From Caenorhabditis elegans (Eukaryota > Nematoda > Chromadorea > Rhabditida > Rhabditidae): a DNA stretch of 64,000 nt. The notes beneath the pieces are model-generated. The model did no database searches and was not told the origin of the DNA. It saw only the letters and a list, made by a program, of their open reading frames with translations. The DNA is taken from positions 12,462,001-12,526,000 of the forward strand of contig NC_003284.9 in NCBI RefSeq assembly GCF_000002985.6, read 5' to 3'. A program made the translations under genes and the position numbers. This document shows, in pieces, positions 1 through 12,100 of the stretch. Position 1 is the stretch's first letter, and each line of letters starts with the position of its first letter.

Positions 1-1817
1 TTAGTTTTCAGAAAAATGATAAAGATTTTTTGAGAATTGAAAAAACACAAAGAATTCAAAGAAGGTTATGAAAAAAACGCTTTGATTTTAAAACAAAAAT
101 GAGAATGTTTAGTTTTATAAGGTAACCTTCATTTCCTTTGCTGTTTTAATAATAAATCGTCTTAAATATTACTGTTAACGGTGATGAAATGTATACTTAA
201 TAACTAAATCAGGTTTTCTGTTTAATGCTAAAAATGTTTTGTGGAGCATTTTAACACTGTTAGTAAGCTGATTTTGTGCGCGGTACAGGTATAATCATAA
301 CAGATCATAATAATTTTTCATGATCAAAAGTTGGATAGAAGAAGGGACGACTCAGAATTTGAGTTTACAAAATCAAAAAATTCTGAGCCATTACTTTACG
401 ATTAGGCTTTTTGGAATTAAGGTTGGGATGAGTCTATAAAGTTTGTATTAACCACACAAGTCTTCTAACACTTGGTAGTTTAAGAATTTCTAGCAGAAAA
501 TCTAACATCAACCTAGAAAGAGATGAACGAATATAAACTTGTTCGAACCATGAATGTGTCGATTTATATGATCTCGGAAGAAAAATGTAATATTTCGATA
601 CATTTTCTTGTATCTTCCTCCCTATTTGGTTACAATCCAGGATGCCATTTTGCAGTACGTATACTTCAATTCTTATAGTCACACAGACAAAAATTGGCAT
701 TTACACGGGCGCACAACAACAAGAGCAATCACAATAATTTGTGGACAAACACAAAATGTTGTACGAGCGGGGACGGTAGCGGACAATAAAGACAGAATGT
801 TCAAAACTGACCGGAAGCTGACCAAACTGGATACACAGTTTTAGTATTGATTGGGATGGAAACTGATATTTTGTTATTCAATACAGCGGAAAATAGTGTA
901 GGAGTCAAATTGGTGATAACTCGAAAACAATCGCAGAAGATGTGTGAAGAGGCGTGGCGAGCACCTACCGTAGGAATAAGGGGCTCAGTGAAGGTAACAA
1001 CGTCATCTGCCAATCATGAAGTTTCTGAAATAAATTATTTCTAAATTTTACACATTGATTGATTAGAAATTATTAGACTTAACAATCGGAGGTGGTTTTT
1101 TTCCCGAAACTTGACATCACCAAACATTTCATAGACTACAACTTTGCACAATAAACTTTAATACCAACGTTTTTGAACATATCAGTTATTCTGATTTTTT
1201 ATATATTTTTACGTGAACATATTTTTTGTCGGTAGTTTTATTTCACTAAATGCCAACAAGATAGTGACGACAACTTGGAAAATCATATTTATTTTTTGAT
1301 TTAAATCTACAAAAATGTCAAATTTTAAAAATACTTCGAAACTGTTGGGAGACTTCTGGCAGTAATCAAAAAAAATTTAGCACACTGACAAGAAGGGCAT
1401 CTAAGGTGTGGAATCAAATAAGCTAGTTTAAAATTATTTTTTTATTGCAATTTCGTTTTGAGTACTGTAAAAATTGTTATAAATAAATTTTGCATTTCAA
1501 AATATTTGTCAACTTCTGTTTACATCTTTCTGATTGAAAGTTAATATTCTTCAGCCAATATTGACAACCCTGAAGTAAGTTTTTTTAAGTTTACCAATTA
1601 CTTTATCAATTAAAAAAAGTGCTTTACCGCATATTTTTGAAAGTTTGTATTCCATCTTTCGAAGTTCTATTTATTATAGCCTATAAAAATTAACAGCTTA
1701 ACTTCAGTTGCCTATCAGTTATTTTCTTCAACAAATAAACAGTCAGAGACTATTTGCGGAAATGTCAAAATGGCGAAAGCTCAGCATTGTCCACATATCC
1801 TCGGTAGTTGATTTGAA
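1..1817. other. intergenic, no gene supported
   Basis: AT-rich sequence with only short open frames on both strands that lack splice signals, family resemblance or a sensible start. The stretch at about 660-1020 is somewhat richer in G+C than its surroundings but shows no convincing coding or RNA structure. The last 200 bases are presumably the promoter of the small membrane protein gene that follows. Confidence 0.6.
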
Positions 1818-2377
1818 ATGAGAAAATTGTGCAATTGTCTCACCTGCCTGCTTATTATAATAATCCTTTCAATTACACTGGCTAACGCTCAAGATGAGCA
1901 GCACTCCCCTAGGTAATTCATTACATAAAATGTAATACATTTATACATTTAACTTTTCGTCAATGTTCTTTTGAACCAATATGTTCATAATTGTTTTCGA
2001 ATAAATAAATTTTTGAATCTGTTCCAGAGAAAACGAAGCATCTCGTGACAACTCCGACGTTTGGCTCGTTGTAATTCTGTGTCTTTTATTCTGCTTCGCA
2101 TTACGTCATATGAACGACTTTTACGTCGGTGAATCGGTTTGTTGAATCACTTTGTATCATCGAAAATTTCAACTCATATTTTCAGGTCACGTTGGTTGCA
2201 GAGGGAGAATTTTCTCATCGGTTCAGTCGGAAACAAACTAATAAACATTTGGAACGTGTTGAAAAAGACTTCAATGACATGTTCCAGAAACTTTGCGAGA
2301 AATATGAAAGAGATCTGGATTCAGATGGATGCTGCGATTATTATGAGGAAAACAAACCTTCCGAGAAAATTCCTTGA
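1818..2377 (+). CDS. small signal-peptide, single-membrane-span protein (131 aa), unrecognised
   Basis: Three exons join in phase: 1818-1912, 2028-2136 and 2186-2377, each with GT donor and CAG acceptor. The start ATG opens a hydrophobic stretch (MRKLCNCLTCLLIIIILSIT) ending in LANAQ, a good signal peptide. A second hydrophobic segment, WLVVILCLLFCFALR, lies at about residues 44-58, so a mature type I single-pass protein is predicted. The C-terminal 70 residues are charged, with a helical look and a DSDGCCDYYEE motif near the end. AATAAA follows the stop by about 40 bases. No family was recognised. If the first hydrophobic stretch is an anchor rather than a signal, the protein has two spans. 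The gene is convergent with cdf-2. Its structure is well supported; its function is unknown. Confidence 0.72.
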
Positions 2378-2768
2378 ATATTTGATTTTGTTTTTTTTTA
2401 GTTTTTAGTTGGGAACGTTAATAAATAGTGTTGTTCTAAGGGAATTTGTTTTGTTAAAAGAACATGTGCAGTTTTTGTTTTACGTCTAATATATAGCTAC
2501 AAAATGTTTTGAATTTTGAAAATTTGAAATAATTTAAAAACGTTGGATCATTAGTTTTCAAAAATCTAAAAGGTTATGATCTGAAAATAAAATTTAAGCA
2601 ATTCTGGAATGAATGAAACAGGAATGAATGAACAAGAATATCTTTTGTGCTGTTATTGGTTTTATCAGGGAGTCGAAACATTTTTTTTTCAAACAAAAAT
2701 TGACAACAAATACATAAATAAAATTCAAAAATCTCATTCAATAATAAAATGTAATCACATAACCCTCC
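2378..2768. other. convergent intergenic spacer
   Basis: Holds the 3' ends of the small membrane protein gene (+) and cdf-2 (-). AATAAA near 2419 serves the plus-strand gene. Nothing else is seen. Confidence 0.6.
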
Positions 2769-4777
2769 TTATTTTGTTGGGAAATCGCACTTTCCGCAAT
2801 CCGACCTATTTGCTCCAAACTCCTCAATTTGAATTGTAATCTCATGTACATTATACGTTTGTTTCAACATTTTTCGAGTTTCGCGTAGAATTGACTGAGA
2901 TTGACTATTGGCGTCAATTTCCAAGTGTACGGAGAGTGCAATCTGGAAAACAATTTGGGTTAATCCGCTTTGAGTGTCATGTCTACCTTGTCCATCGTCA
3001 AACTCCAAATTCTCAAGTCATGAACCTTTTTAACACCTTCTATATCTTCAAGGGACGAAAATACTTTCGCAAAGTCAATGTTGCTAGGTCTACCTGAAAA
3101 TTTTAAAAGTTATGGAAATCAGCGAGAATTTTGGGAATTCAAAAAAGTTAGATAATATTATAAACTGAATTTTTGAAAATAAAACAATTTTGTTTTTTTT
3201 GTTCCCGCCTTTCGAAAATTTTGAAAATTTTGCAAGGAAAGAGTAATCTGCTTAATTTGAATGAAAAACAGGTTTTTGTCAAAACTGCTGAAATCTCAAG
3301 GCAATAAAATTTTTAAAATTATTTTTTTTTTCAATAAAAAAACATTATTTTGATACTCCGCTAAAAAGCTAGAAATGTTGTTGCCACTGAAACGTATCAC
3401 TGACCTTCCAATAAAACAATCATAGCATCTCTCAATATGTAGATAGTGGTGCATAGCACAATAACCGAGAAAACAAGTGTACAAATTGGATCAATAATAA
3501 CCCAAGACGGCTGAAACAGTGATCCATTGTGTTTGAAAAATTACAGAACATTTGATAAGACGTCATTGTTTGCCGAGAAAAAAACACTCACCTGGAAATA
3601 GATAAAAAGGGCAGCAACAAGAACGCCCAAACTTTGTAAAAGGTCTCCCAGAACGTGAATAAAAGCTGCTCGGACGTTGATGTTATCGCCGTTGCCACCA
3701 CCATGAGAGTGACCATGAGAGCTTCCGCCTCCGTGAGAATGTGAATGACCACCAAAGTACAACAATGCAAGCATGCTTAAATTTTGATTTTGAATATCAA
3801 TTAAGATACATATGTCACATTAGATTTGTTTCGAACTCAAAAAAATTTCTTTGAAAACCGTAAGTCCGTGACAGCCTAATTTTTAGTTAAAAGAAAATAA
3901 CATGGACAGACATTTTTCTGACATGTCAACATTCCTGGGGCTCCCACCCGGATAAAAGTTCATGCCAAATATCGATTTCAAATCGAAGTAAAAAAGTGTA
4001 TACCAGTTAATAAAGCTATCAGACTCGTTTCATAAAAACACTTACACCAAGTTTACAACCACTCCAAGAGCGGCTGTCAAAGCCATAATTCCTCCTTCTA
4101 CTTCATAATCTCCGCTGACAATTCTCATAATTGCGAGAACAACTAATACTCCAGTGACTATCCAAATAAGGAAAACTGAGAAAAATGCTCCCAAAACTTC
4201 TGAAATTCATTTCAAACTATGTCGCTCAATTCTTCCAACTACCCACCGGCTCTATGAAACCCAAAGCTCATTTTTTGCGATGGTGGCCGTCTTGCAATGT
4301 ACAGAGAAAACAGCGAAATGAGCACTGACGCAAAATCAGTGAGCAAGTGTGCGGCATCTGTGACAATTGCGAGTGAGCCCGCGAGAACACCACCAATAAC
4401 TTCGCAAACCATAAAAAATAGGCAGAGCACGACGGTGAGCCATAAAATTCGCGTTGCTGAAACAAATAGTTTGAAGAAGGTTTCATTAGGACTCGAGTTT
4501 GGCAGAAATTTTAAAAGCAATACCTCTCCGATTGCTATCATGTGAATCTGTTGAGTCAGCTTCATCGTGGCAATGAAAGTTATCATAGGTGACTGTGGTT
4601 TTTCTACCTTCGTCTGTATTATAAATGTGAGGAACTCTGTAATACAAAAAGATCTCATGTTTTTTCTTTGGTAATACGTCATAGAAGCACAGGAAATCAC
4701 AACTCTGATATAAACGAACATCAACTACATCACAAAACTAACCCATTTTCAAGTAGTGGTGCTCGTTCAGAAATCAT
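2769..4777 (-). CDS. cdf-2: cation diffusion facilitator zinc transporter CDF-2
   Basis: ZnT/SLC30-family transporter that loads Zn2+ from the cytosol into an organelle; worm CDF-2 is known for zinc storage in intestinal lysosome-related granules. Exons in coding order: 4777-4743, 4702-4524, 4456-4247, 4199-4046, 3775-3592, 3510-3405, 3093-2987, 2942-2769. All join in phase to give 382 residues. Metal-site pairs are visible: H108/D112 in TM2 (DAAHLLTD) and H233/D237 in TM5 (HVLGD). A His-rich cytosolic loop ([15 protein letters not shown], residues 203-217) lies between TM4 and TM5. The cytosolic C-terminal domain begins near EGRPSNIDF and ends in a Cys-containing tail. The second exon needs the acceptor TCAGAG rather than the upstream TCAG to hold frame. 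Published models may therefore differ at the N terminus, residues 12-71. The symbol rests on recalled family content and neighbourhood with myo-2. Confidence 0.93.
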
Positions 4778-4964
4778 TATGGATTATGGAGAAAAGGAAA
4801 CCGATTAGGCCAATCGATTTTGTTTTGATAGAATTGAAGACGCAGAATAATTGTGTTGTGTATAGTGTACGAGAAAATGGAGCAACTTGTATATGGGCAC
4901 TGTTATCATTATTGAATAGCGTGCGGAGGTTTAGAGAAGGAAGTTGTGTGTTATCAATCATAAA

Positions 4965-5504
4965 CTAGAACATGTCTCGAGGCATTTGAATTGGGGGTGG
5001 TGGACAGTAACTGTCTGTAATAATAATTACTCCTGACCAGGTTGCAATTCGAGTTTTGATAAGCATAATTATACCTTGTACATTGTGGGTTTTGTGCTGT
5101 GGACGTTTTATTGTGACATCCCCATAAGCTACAAGAACAAAAATGAAATGTAAAAGTATTGAAAACGTCGTACATTTTATATCTGAGTAGTATCCTTTGC
5201 TTTAAATGTCCATAAAACTAATTTTATAATCAATAAAACAACGTTTGTAAATCAACTGAGTTTACAAGTAGAGACATTGAGGGATACTTTCACTATGCTA
5301 AAGTGATAATCGACCAAATAATAACTTCACTTTGGTATTTATTCCTGTCTTATAAATGTTATGTATGAATTAAATTCATATGCATATGGCTCACTCTGAC
5401 AATTTTTAATAATCTTCCAGATCAATATTGACTACCGATGCGGGTGGTCTTTTGCTTTGAATTCTGCTGAACTTTACACCCCGAACAGCAATGTGTGCTT
5501 CAGC
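4965..5504 (-). CDS. exons of a small unrecognised gene upstream of cdf-2
   Basis: Three candidate exons on the minus strand. 5504 begins after a TTTTTTTTAG acceptor and is open for 32 codons to a stop at 5406-5408, with AATAAA about 65 bases later (5337-5342). Alternatively, that exon can donate at the GGGTGTAAAG site and join 5128-5075 (reads YGDVTIKRPQHKTHNVQ) and 5014-4965 (reads DSYCPPPPIQMPRDMF, then stop), both with good acceptors and consistent phase. Either way the frames look protein-like. No convincing first exon with an ATG was found; the region upstream is the myo-2 enhancer. It could be a small gene, a relic, or two alternative 3' ends of one gene. The downstream exon lies about 190 bases before the cdf-2 start, a distance compatible with an operon, but no SL2-type acceptor is obvious before cdf-2. 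Confidence 0.35.
5304..5309 (+). promoter_or_regulatory. GATA-factor site candidate (TGATAA)
   Basis: A TGATAA match lies upstream of cdf-2, a gene known to be expressed in the intestine, where ELT-2 binds such sites. The zinc-responsive element reported for cdf-2 should lie nearby, but I could not identify it with confidence. A single hexamer match is weak evidence. Confidence 0.25.
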
Positions 5505-5623
5505 CTAAAAAAAAGTAAGTGTGTTAATCAGTGCCCCCGATTCTTCATTTTTTGCCCCTCTCTCCCGTTTCGTCGGCAAAAGAAGAGAAAATAAAGATAA
5601 GTCTCAAGATAGGTTGGTAATCG

Positions 5624-5640
5624 CTAAAGTGGTTGTGTGG
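5624..5640 (+). promoter_or_regulatory. CEH-22 (NK-2 homeodomain) binding site candidate
   Basis: The sequence CTAAAGTGGTTGTGTGG matches my recollection of the CEH-22 site in the myo-2 enhancer B subelement, centred on an NK-2-type AAGTG core. It lies about 510 bases before the start codon, in the expected promoter region. Confidence 0.6.
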
Positions 5641-5717
5641 ATAAGAGTAGCAAAATGGCAGGAAGAGCACTTTGCGCGCACACACTGTACTCATTGTTCT
5701 GGATAAAATTCTCTCGT

Positions 5718-5755
5718 TGTTTGCCGTCGGATGTCTGCCTCTCTGCATTGAGCCG
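5718..5755 (+). promoter_or_regulatory. PHA-4 site and adjoining PEB-1-like motifs
   Basis: TGTTTGC at 5718-5724 is a strong FoxA/PHA-4 match, the organ-selector factor of the pharynx. It overlaps TTTGCCG and is followed by TGTCTGCC, which resemble the PEB-1 motif of the myo-2 enhancer C subelement. The identification rests on motif and context. Confidence 0.6.
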
Positions 5756-6148
5756 GCTTCTTCACTATCTTTAGTTAACCTAAAATGCCGTTTCTTTTCT
5801 CGTATCCCCACTATCCCGTTGAGGTTCTCTGCTCTCTTCGCTCCCTACCGCCAGCGAGCAACTATCCGTGGGGGCGCCTTGCTCGGAAGATGGGGGGGAA
5901 GAAAGAAGATTTTTGCTATTTGCACTTGAGAAAGAGACTTTTCCTGCGTCGATGGTTAGAGAACAGTGTGCAGACACTTTTCAGCTACCTAGAATTACAA
6001 TTGGATATCCCCGCCTCCCAATCCACCCACCCAGGGAAAAAGAAGGGCTCGCCGAAAATCAAAGTTATCTCCAGGCTCGCGCATCCCACCGAGCGGTTGA
6101 CTTCTCTCCACCACTTTTCATTTTAACCCTCGATCGTCAGACACAGAA

Positions 6149-9100
6149 ATGGATTACGAAAACGACCCAGGATGGAAGTACCTTCGCCGCAGTCGCGAGG
6201 AGATGCTCCAGGTACTTTTATAAAGCATGGTTTTTTTGTCTAAAGAATGTTATAAGCTTGCTTAGTTTAAAAAAAAAAATCATCTTTATAAATTTTCACT
6301 TTTTTACTTCCATTTTTAAAGGATCAATCCCGCGCATATGACTCCAAGAAGAACGTCTGGATCCCAGATTCGGAAGACGGATACATTGAGGGTGTCATCA
6401 CTAAAACCGCTGGAGATAATGTAACTGTGTCCATTGGACAGGGAGCCGAGGTAAGTGAATTTTAAAACCACTTATTTGTCAATTATTATGTTGCTTTTTT
6501 CTGTAGAAGACTGTCAAAAAGGATGTTGTCCAAGAGATGAATCCACCAAAATTCGAGAAAACCGAAGACATGTCTAACCTGACTTTCCTTAACGATGCTT
6601 CCGTATTGTACAACTTGAAAGCTCGTTATGCTGCTATGCTCATCTATGTAAGAACTTTGTTGTTATAGTTTTATGATTTAACATATTTTCTTTTAGACTT
6701 ATTCGGGTCTTTTCTGTGTTGTCATCAACCCATACAAACGTCTCCCAATTTATACCGATTCCGTTGCCCGCATGTTCATGGGCAAGCGCCGTACCGAAAT
6801 GCCACCTCACTTGTTCGCCGTCTCTGACGAAGCCTACAGAAACATGCTTCAAAACCACGAAAACCAGTCTATGCTCATTACCGGAGAATCTGGTGCAGGA
6901 AAGACTGAGAACACAAAAAAGGTTATCTCTTACTTTGCCGCTGTCGGTGCTGCTCAACAAGAGACCTTCGGAGCCAAGAAGGCCGCCACCGAAGAAGACA
7001 AGAACAAGAAGAAAGTCACACTTGAGGACCAGATTGTCCAAACCAATCCAGTTCTCGAGGCTTTCGGTAATGCCAAGACTGTCCGTAACAATAACTCCTC
7101 CCGTTTCGGAAAGTTCATCCGTATTCACTTCTCCAAGCAAGGACGTGTCGCTTCTTGCGATATTGAACATTGTAAGTTTGAAATCATTTCGAATGTTTGA
7201 CCTGTATATATTTAAAAATTTTCCAGATCTTCTTGAAAAGTCACGTGTGATCCGTCAAGCTCCAGGAGAGCGTTGTTACCACATTTTCTACCAAGTCTTC
7301 TCCGATTACTTGCCAAACCTTAAAAAGGACCTCCTTCTTAACAAGCCAGTCAAGGACTACTGGTTCATCGCTCAAGCTGAGTTGATCATTGATGGTATCA
7401 ATGACAAGGTAATACTGATCAAAACATGACGAAATGCAGATATTGTTTTCTTGTAGGAAGAGCATCAGTTGACCGATGAGGCCTTTGATATCCTCAAGTT
7501 TACCCCAACTGAAAAGATGGAGTGCTACCGATTGGTTGCCGCCATGATGCACATGGGTAACATGAAGTTCAAGCAACGTCCACGTGAAGAGCAGGCCGAG
7601 CCAGATGGCACAGATGGTAAGTTAGAAACGGGAAGCAGTAGATTTTTGGATTCTTGGAAACTTTCCTTCTATTTACTTAAGATCTCATGAGAGCGTGGGA
7701 TGAGCGGGACAGGCATATAGAGTGGATTTAGCGGCGGGGTTTAAAGTTTACCTACTCATCCCCATCGACTCTTCACTTTTTGCCTATGACAATGATTTTA
7801 AAAAAATGTTTCAAAATTCCAACACTACATAGGATAACATAACATAGCATACGTTATTATCACAAATTCTTTGCAGATGCTGAAAGAGCCGCTAAGTGCT
7901 TCGGAATTGACTCGGAGGAGTTCTTGAAGGCTTTGACTCGTCCACGTGTCAAGGTCGGAAACGAATGGGTGAACAAGGGACAGAACATCGAGCAGGTCAA
8001 CTGGGCCGTCGGAGCTATGGCTAAGGGACTCTACTCCAGAATCTTCAACTGGCTCGTCAAGAAATGTAACCAAACTCTTGATCAGAAGGGAATCTCTCGT
8101 GATCACTTCATCGGTGTGCTTGATATTGCCGGATTCGAAATCTTCGACTTCAACTCTTTCGAACAGCTTTGGATTAACTTCGTAAATGAGAAGCTTCAAC
8201 AATTCTTCAACCATCACATGTTCGTTCTTGAACAAGAAGAGTACGCTCGTGAAGGTATCCAGTGGACCTTCATCGATTTCGGTCTCGATTTGCAAGCCTG
8301 TATTGAACTCATTGAGAAGCCACTTGGTATCATTGCTATGCTTGATGAAGAATGCATCGTTCCAAAGGCTACTGATTTGACCTTAGCCCAAAAGCTTATT
8401 GATCAACATTTGGGCAAGCATCCAAACTTCGAGAAGCCAAAACCACCAAAGGGAAAACAAGCCGAGGCTCACTTTGCCATGCGGCACTACGCTGGAACTG
8501 TCCGTTACAACTGCTTGAACTGGCTTGAGAAGAACAAGGATCCTCTTAACGACACCGTTGTCACCGTTATGAAGGCTTCCAAGGAGCACGCTCTTATTGT
8601 TGAGGTCTGGCAAGATTACACCACCCAGGAAGAGGCCGCTGCCGCTGCCGCCAAGGGAACTGCTGGTGCAAAGAAGAAGGGAAAGTCTGGATCGTTCATG
8701 ACTGTTTCTATGCTCTACAGAGAATCTCTCAACAAGTTGATGACTATGCTTCACTCTACTCACCCACATTTCATCCGTTGTATTATTCCAAACGAGAAGA
8801 AGGCTTCAGGAGTTATTGATGCCGGACTTGTGCTTAATCAGCTCACCTGTAACGGAGTGTTGGAAGGAATCAGAATTTGCAGAAAGGGATTCCCCAACAG
8901 AACCCTCCATCCAGACTTTGTTCAGCGTTACGCTCTTCTTGCTGCCGATGAGTCTATCATTGGAAAGACTGATGCCAAAAAGGGATCCGCTCTTATGCTT
9001 GCTCGTTTGGTCAAAGAGAAGAAGCTCGAAGAAGAGAACTTTAGAGTTGGTCTCACCAAGGTCTTCTTCAAGGCCGGAATTGTCGCCCACTTGGAAGACT

Positions 9101-12100
9101 TGCGTGACCAGAGCCTTGCTCAACTCATCACCGGACTTCAAGCTCAAATCCGTTGGTACTACCAAACAGTATGTCTATTTAATAATACAAAAATGTTCAA
9201 ATAATGATTTTTTATTACAGATTGAGCGCAAGCGCCGTGTTGAAAAGATCACAGCTCTTAAGATCATTCAAAGAAACATTCGCAGCTGGGCTGAGCTCCG
9301 CACCTGGGTGTGGTTCAAGCTTTACGGCAAAGTCAAGCCACTCGTTAACTCTGGAAAGATCGAAGCTCAATATGAGAAGCTTCAAGAGACTGTAGCTACT
9401 CTTAAGGACACTGTGGTGCAAGAGGAGGAGAAGAAGCGCCAACTCCAAGAGGGTGCGGAACGTCTCAACAAAGAGACGGCTGACCTCTTGGCGCAATTGG
9501 AGGCTAGCAAGGGAAGCACCCGCGAAGTTGAGGAAAGAATGACCGCCATGAATGAGCAGAAGGTTGCCCTCGAAGGAAAGCTTGCCGATGCCAGCAAGAA
9601 GCTCGAAGTTGAAGAAGCTCGTGCCGTTGAAATCAACAAGCAAAAGAAGCTTGTCGAGGCCGAATGCGCTGACTTGAAGAAGAACTGCCAAGATGTTGAC
9701 CTCTCATTGAGAAAGGTTGAGGCCGAGAAGAATGCCAAGGAGCACCAGATTCGTGCTCTTCAAGATGAAATGAGACAACAGGACGAGAACATCTCTAAGC
9801 TTAACAAGGAGCGCAAGAACCAAGAAGAGCAGAACAAGAAACTCACCGAGGATCTCCAAGCTGCTGAGGAACAAAACTTGGCAGCCAACAAGCTCAAGGC
9901 TAAACTCATGCAATCTCTTGAAGACTCCGAGCAGACCATGGAGCGCGAGAAGAGAAACCGTGCTGATATGGACAAGAATAAGAGAAAGGCCGAAGGAGAG
10001 CTCAAGATTGCTCAAGAAACCTTGGAAGAGCTCAACAAGTCAAAGAGCGATGCCGAAAATGCTTTGAGACGCAAGGAAACCGAATTGCACACCTTGGGAA
10101 TGAAACTCGAAGACGAGCAAGCTGCTGTTGCTAAACTCCAAAAGGGAATTCAGCAAGACGAGGCTAGAGTCAAGGATCTTCATGATCAACTTGCCGATGA
10201 GAAGGATGCTCGCCAACGTGCTGATCGCTCGAGAGCCGACCAACAGGCTGAGTACGATGAGCTCACCGAGCAACTCGAAGACCAAGCCCGTGCCACCGCT
10301 GCCCAAATTGAGCTCGGAAAAAAGAAGGATGCTGAGCTTACCAAGCTCCGTCGTGATCTTGAAGAGTCTGGACTTAAATTCGGAGAGCAACTCACTGTTC
10401 TCAAGAAGAAGGGATCAGATGCTATTCAAGAGCTTTCCGATCAAATCGAGCAACTTCAAAAGCAAAAGGGAAGAATTGAGAAGGAGAAAGGACATATGCA
10501 ACGCGAGTTCGATGAGTCCTCTGCTGCTCTTGACCAAGAAGCCAAGCTCCGCGCTGACCAGGAGAGAATTGCCAAGGGATACGAGGTCAGACTTCTTGAG
10601 CTTCGTCTCAAGGCTGACGAACAATCCCGCCAGCTTCAAGATTTCGTCTCCTCAAAGGGACGCCTCAACTCCGAGAACTCCGATTTGGCCCGCCAAGTCG
10701 AAGAATTGGAGGCCAAGATCCAAGCTGCCAACCGCCTCAAACTCCAATTCTCCAACGAATTGGATCATGCCAAGAGACAGGCCGAGGAGGAATCCCGCGA
10801 GAGACAAAATCTTTCCAATTTGTCGAAGAACTTGGCTCGTGAGCTTGAACAGCTCAAGGAATCCATCGAAGACGAAGTCGCTGGAAAGAACGAGGCTTCT
10901 CGTCAACTTTCCAAGGCTTCCGTTGAACTCGATCAATGGAGAACTAAGTTCGAGACCGAGGGACTCATTGGAGCCGACGAGTTCGATGAGGTCAAGAAAC
11001 GCCAAAACCAGAAGACTTCGGAGATCCAAGATGCTCTTGATGCCTGCAACGCCAAGATTGTCGCACTCGAGAATGCTCGCAGCCGCTTGACAGCTGAAGC
11101 TGATGCCAACCGTCTGGAGGCTGAGCACCATGCCCAAGCTGTCTCTTCATTGGAGAAGAAGCAAAAGGCATTTGATAAGGTTATTGATGAATGGAAGAAG
11201 AAGGTCGATGACCTCTACCTCGAGTTGGACGGAGCTCAACGCGATGCTCGTCAACTTTCCGGAGAAGCTCACAAACTCCGTGGACAGCACGATACCTTGG
11301 CTGATCAAGTTGAAGGACTTCGTCGCGAGAACAAATCTCTCAGCGACGAGACCCGTGACCTCACCGAATCACTTTCCGAGGGAGGACGTGCTACCCACGC
11401 TCTCTCCAAGAACCTTCGTCGTTTGGAAATGGAGAAGGAAGAACTTCAACGTGGATTGGACGAGGCTGAAGCTGCCCTCGAATCTGAGGAAAGCAAGGCT
11501 CTCCGTTGCCAGATCGAGGTTTCCCAAATCCGTGCTGAAATTGAGAAGAGAATCGCCGAGAAGGAGGAGGAATTCGAGAACCACCGCAAGGTTCACCAAC
11601 AAACCATCGACAGCATCCAAGCTACTTTGGACTCCGAGACCAAGGCCAAGTCAGAGCTTTTCCGTGTCAAGAAGAAGTTGGAAGCCGATATCAACGAGCT
11701 GGAGATCGCCCTCGACCATGCGAACAAAGCGAACGAAGATGCCCAGAAGAATATCAGGTAATTTATAAGTTTTTTTTTTGTGTACACCAACTTTTTCATT
11801 CAGACGCTACTTGGACCAAATCCGCGAGCTTCAACAAACCGTGGATGAGGAACAAAAGAGACGCGAAGAATTCCGTGAGCACCTTTTGGCTGCCGAGAGA
11901 AAACTCGCTGTTGCCAAACAGGAGCAAGAAGAGCTTATTGTTAAGCTTGAGGCTGTAAGAATTTTGTTTCGGAAAATCCCCTTGTATGTGATTTTTTTCA
12001 GCTTGAGCGTGCCCGTCGTGTTGTCGAAAGCTCGGTGAAGGAACATCAAGAGCATAACAACGAACTCAACTCCCAAAATGTTGCCCTCGCTGCTGCCAAG

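Larger units (their letters stand above)
5505..6148 (+). promoter_or_regulatory. myo-2 upstream promoter/enhancer region
   Basis: This 0.64 kb is G+C-richer than neighbouring spacers and lies directly before myo-2, whose short upstream region is well known to drive strong pharyngeal-muscle expression. Two recognisable motif groups are entered separately: a CEH-22/NK-2-like site and a PHA-4 site with PEB-1-like repeats. The sequence ATCGTCAG eight bases before... the start codon could be a trans-splice acceptor, though its pyrimidine tract is short. Minus-strand open frames here are incidental, apart from the uncertain small-gene exon immediately to the left. Confidence 0.8.
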
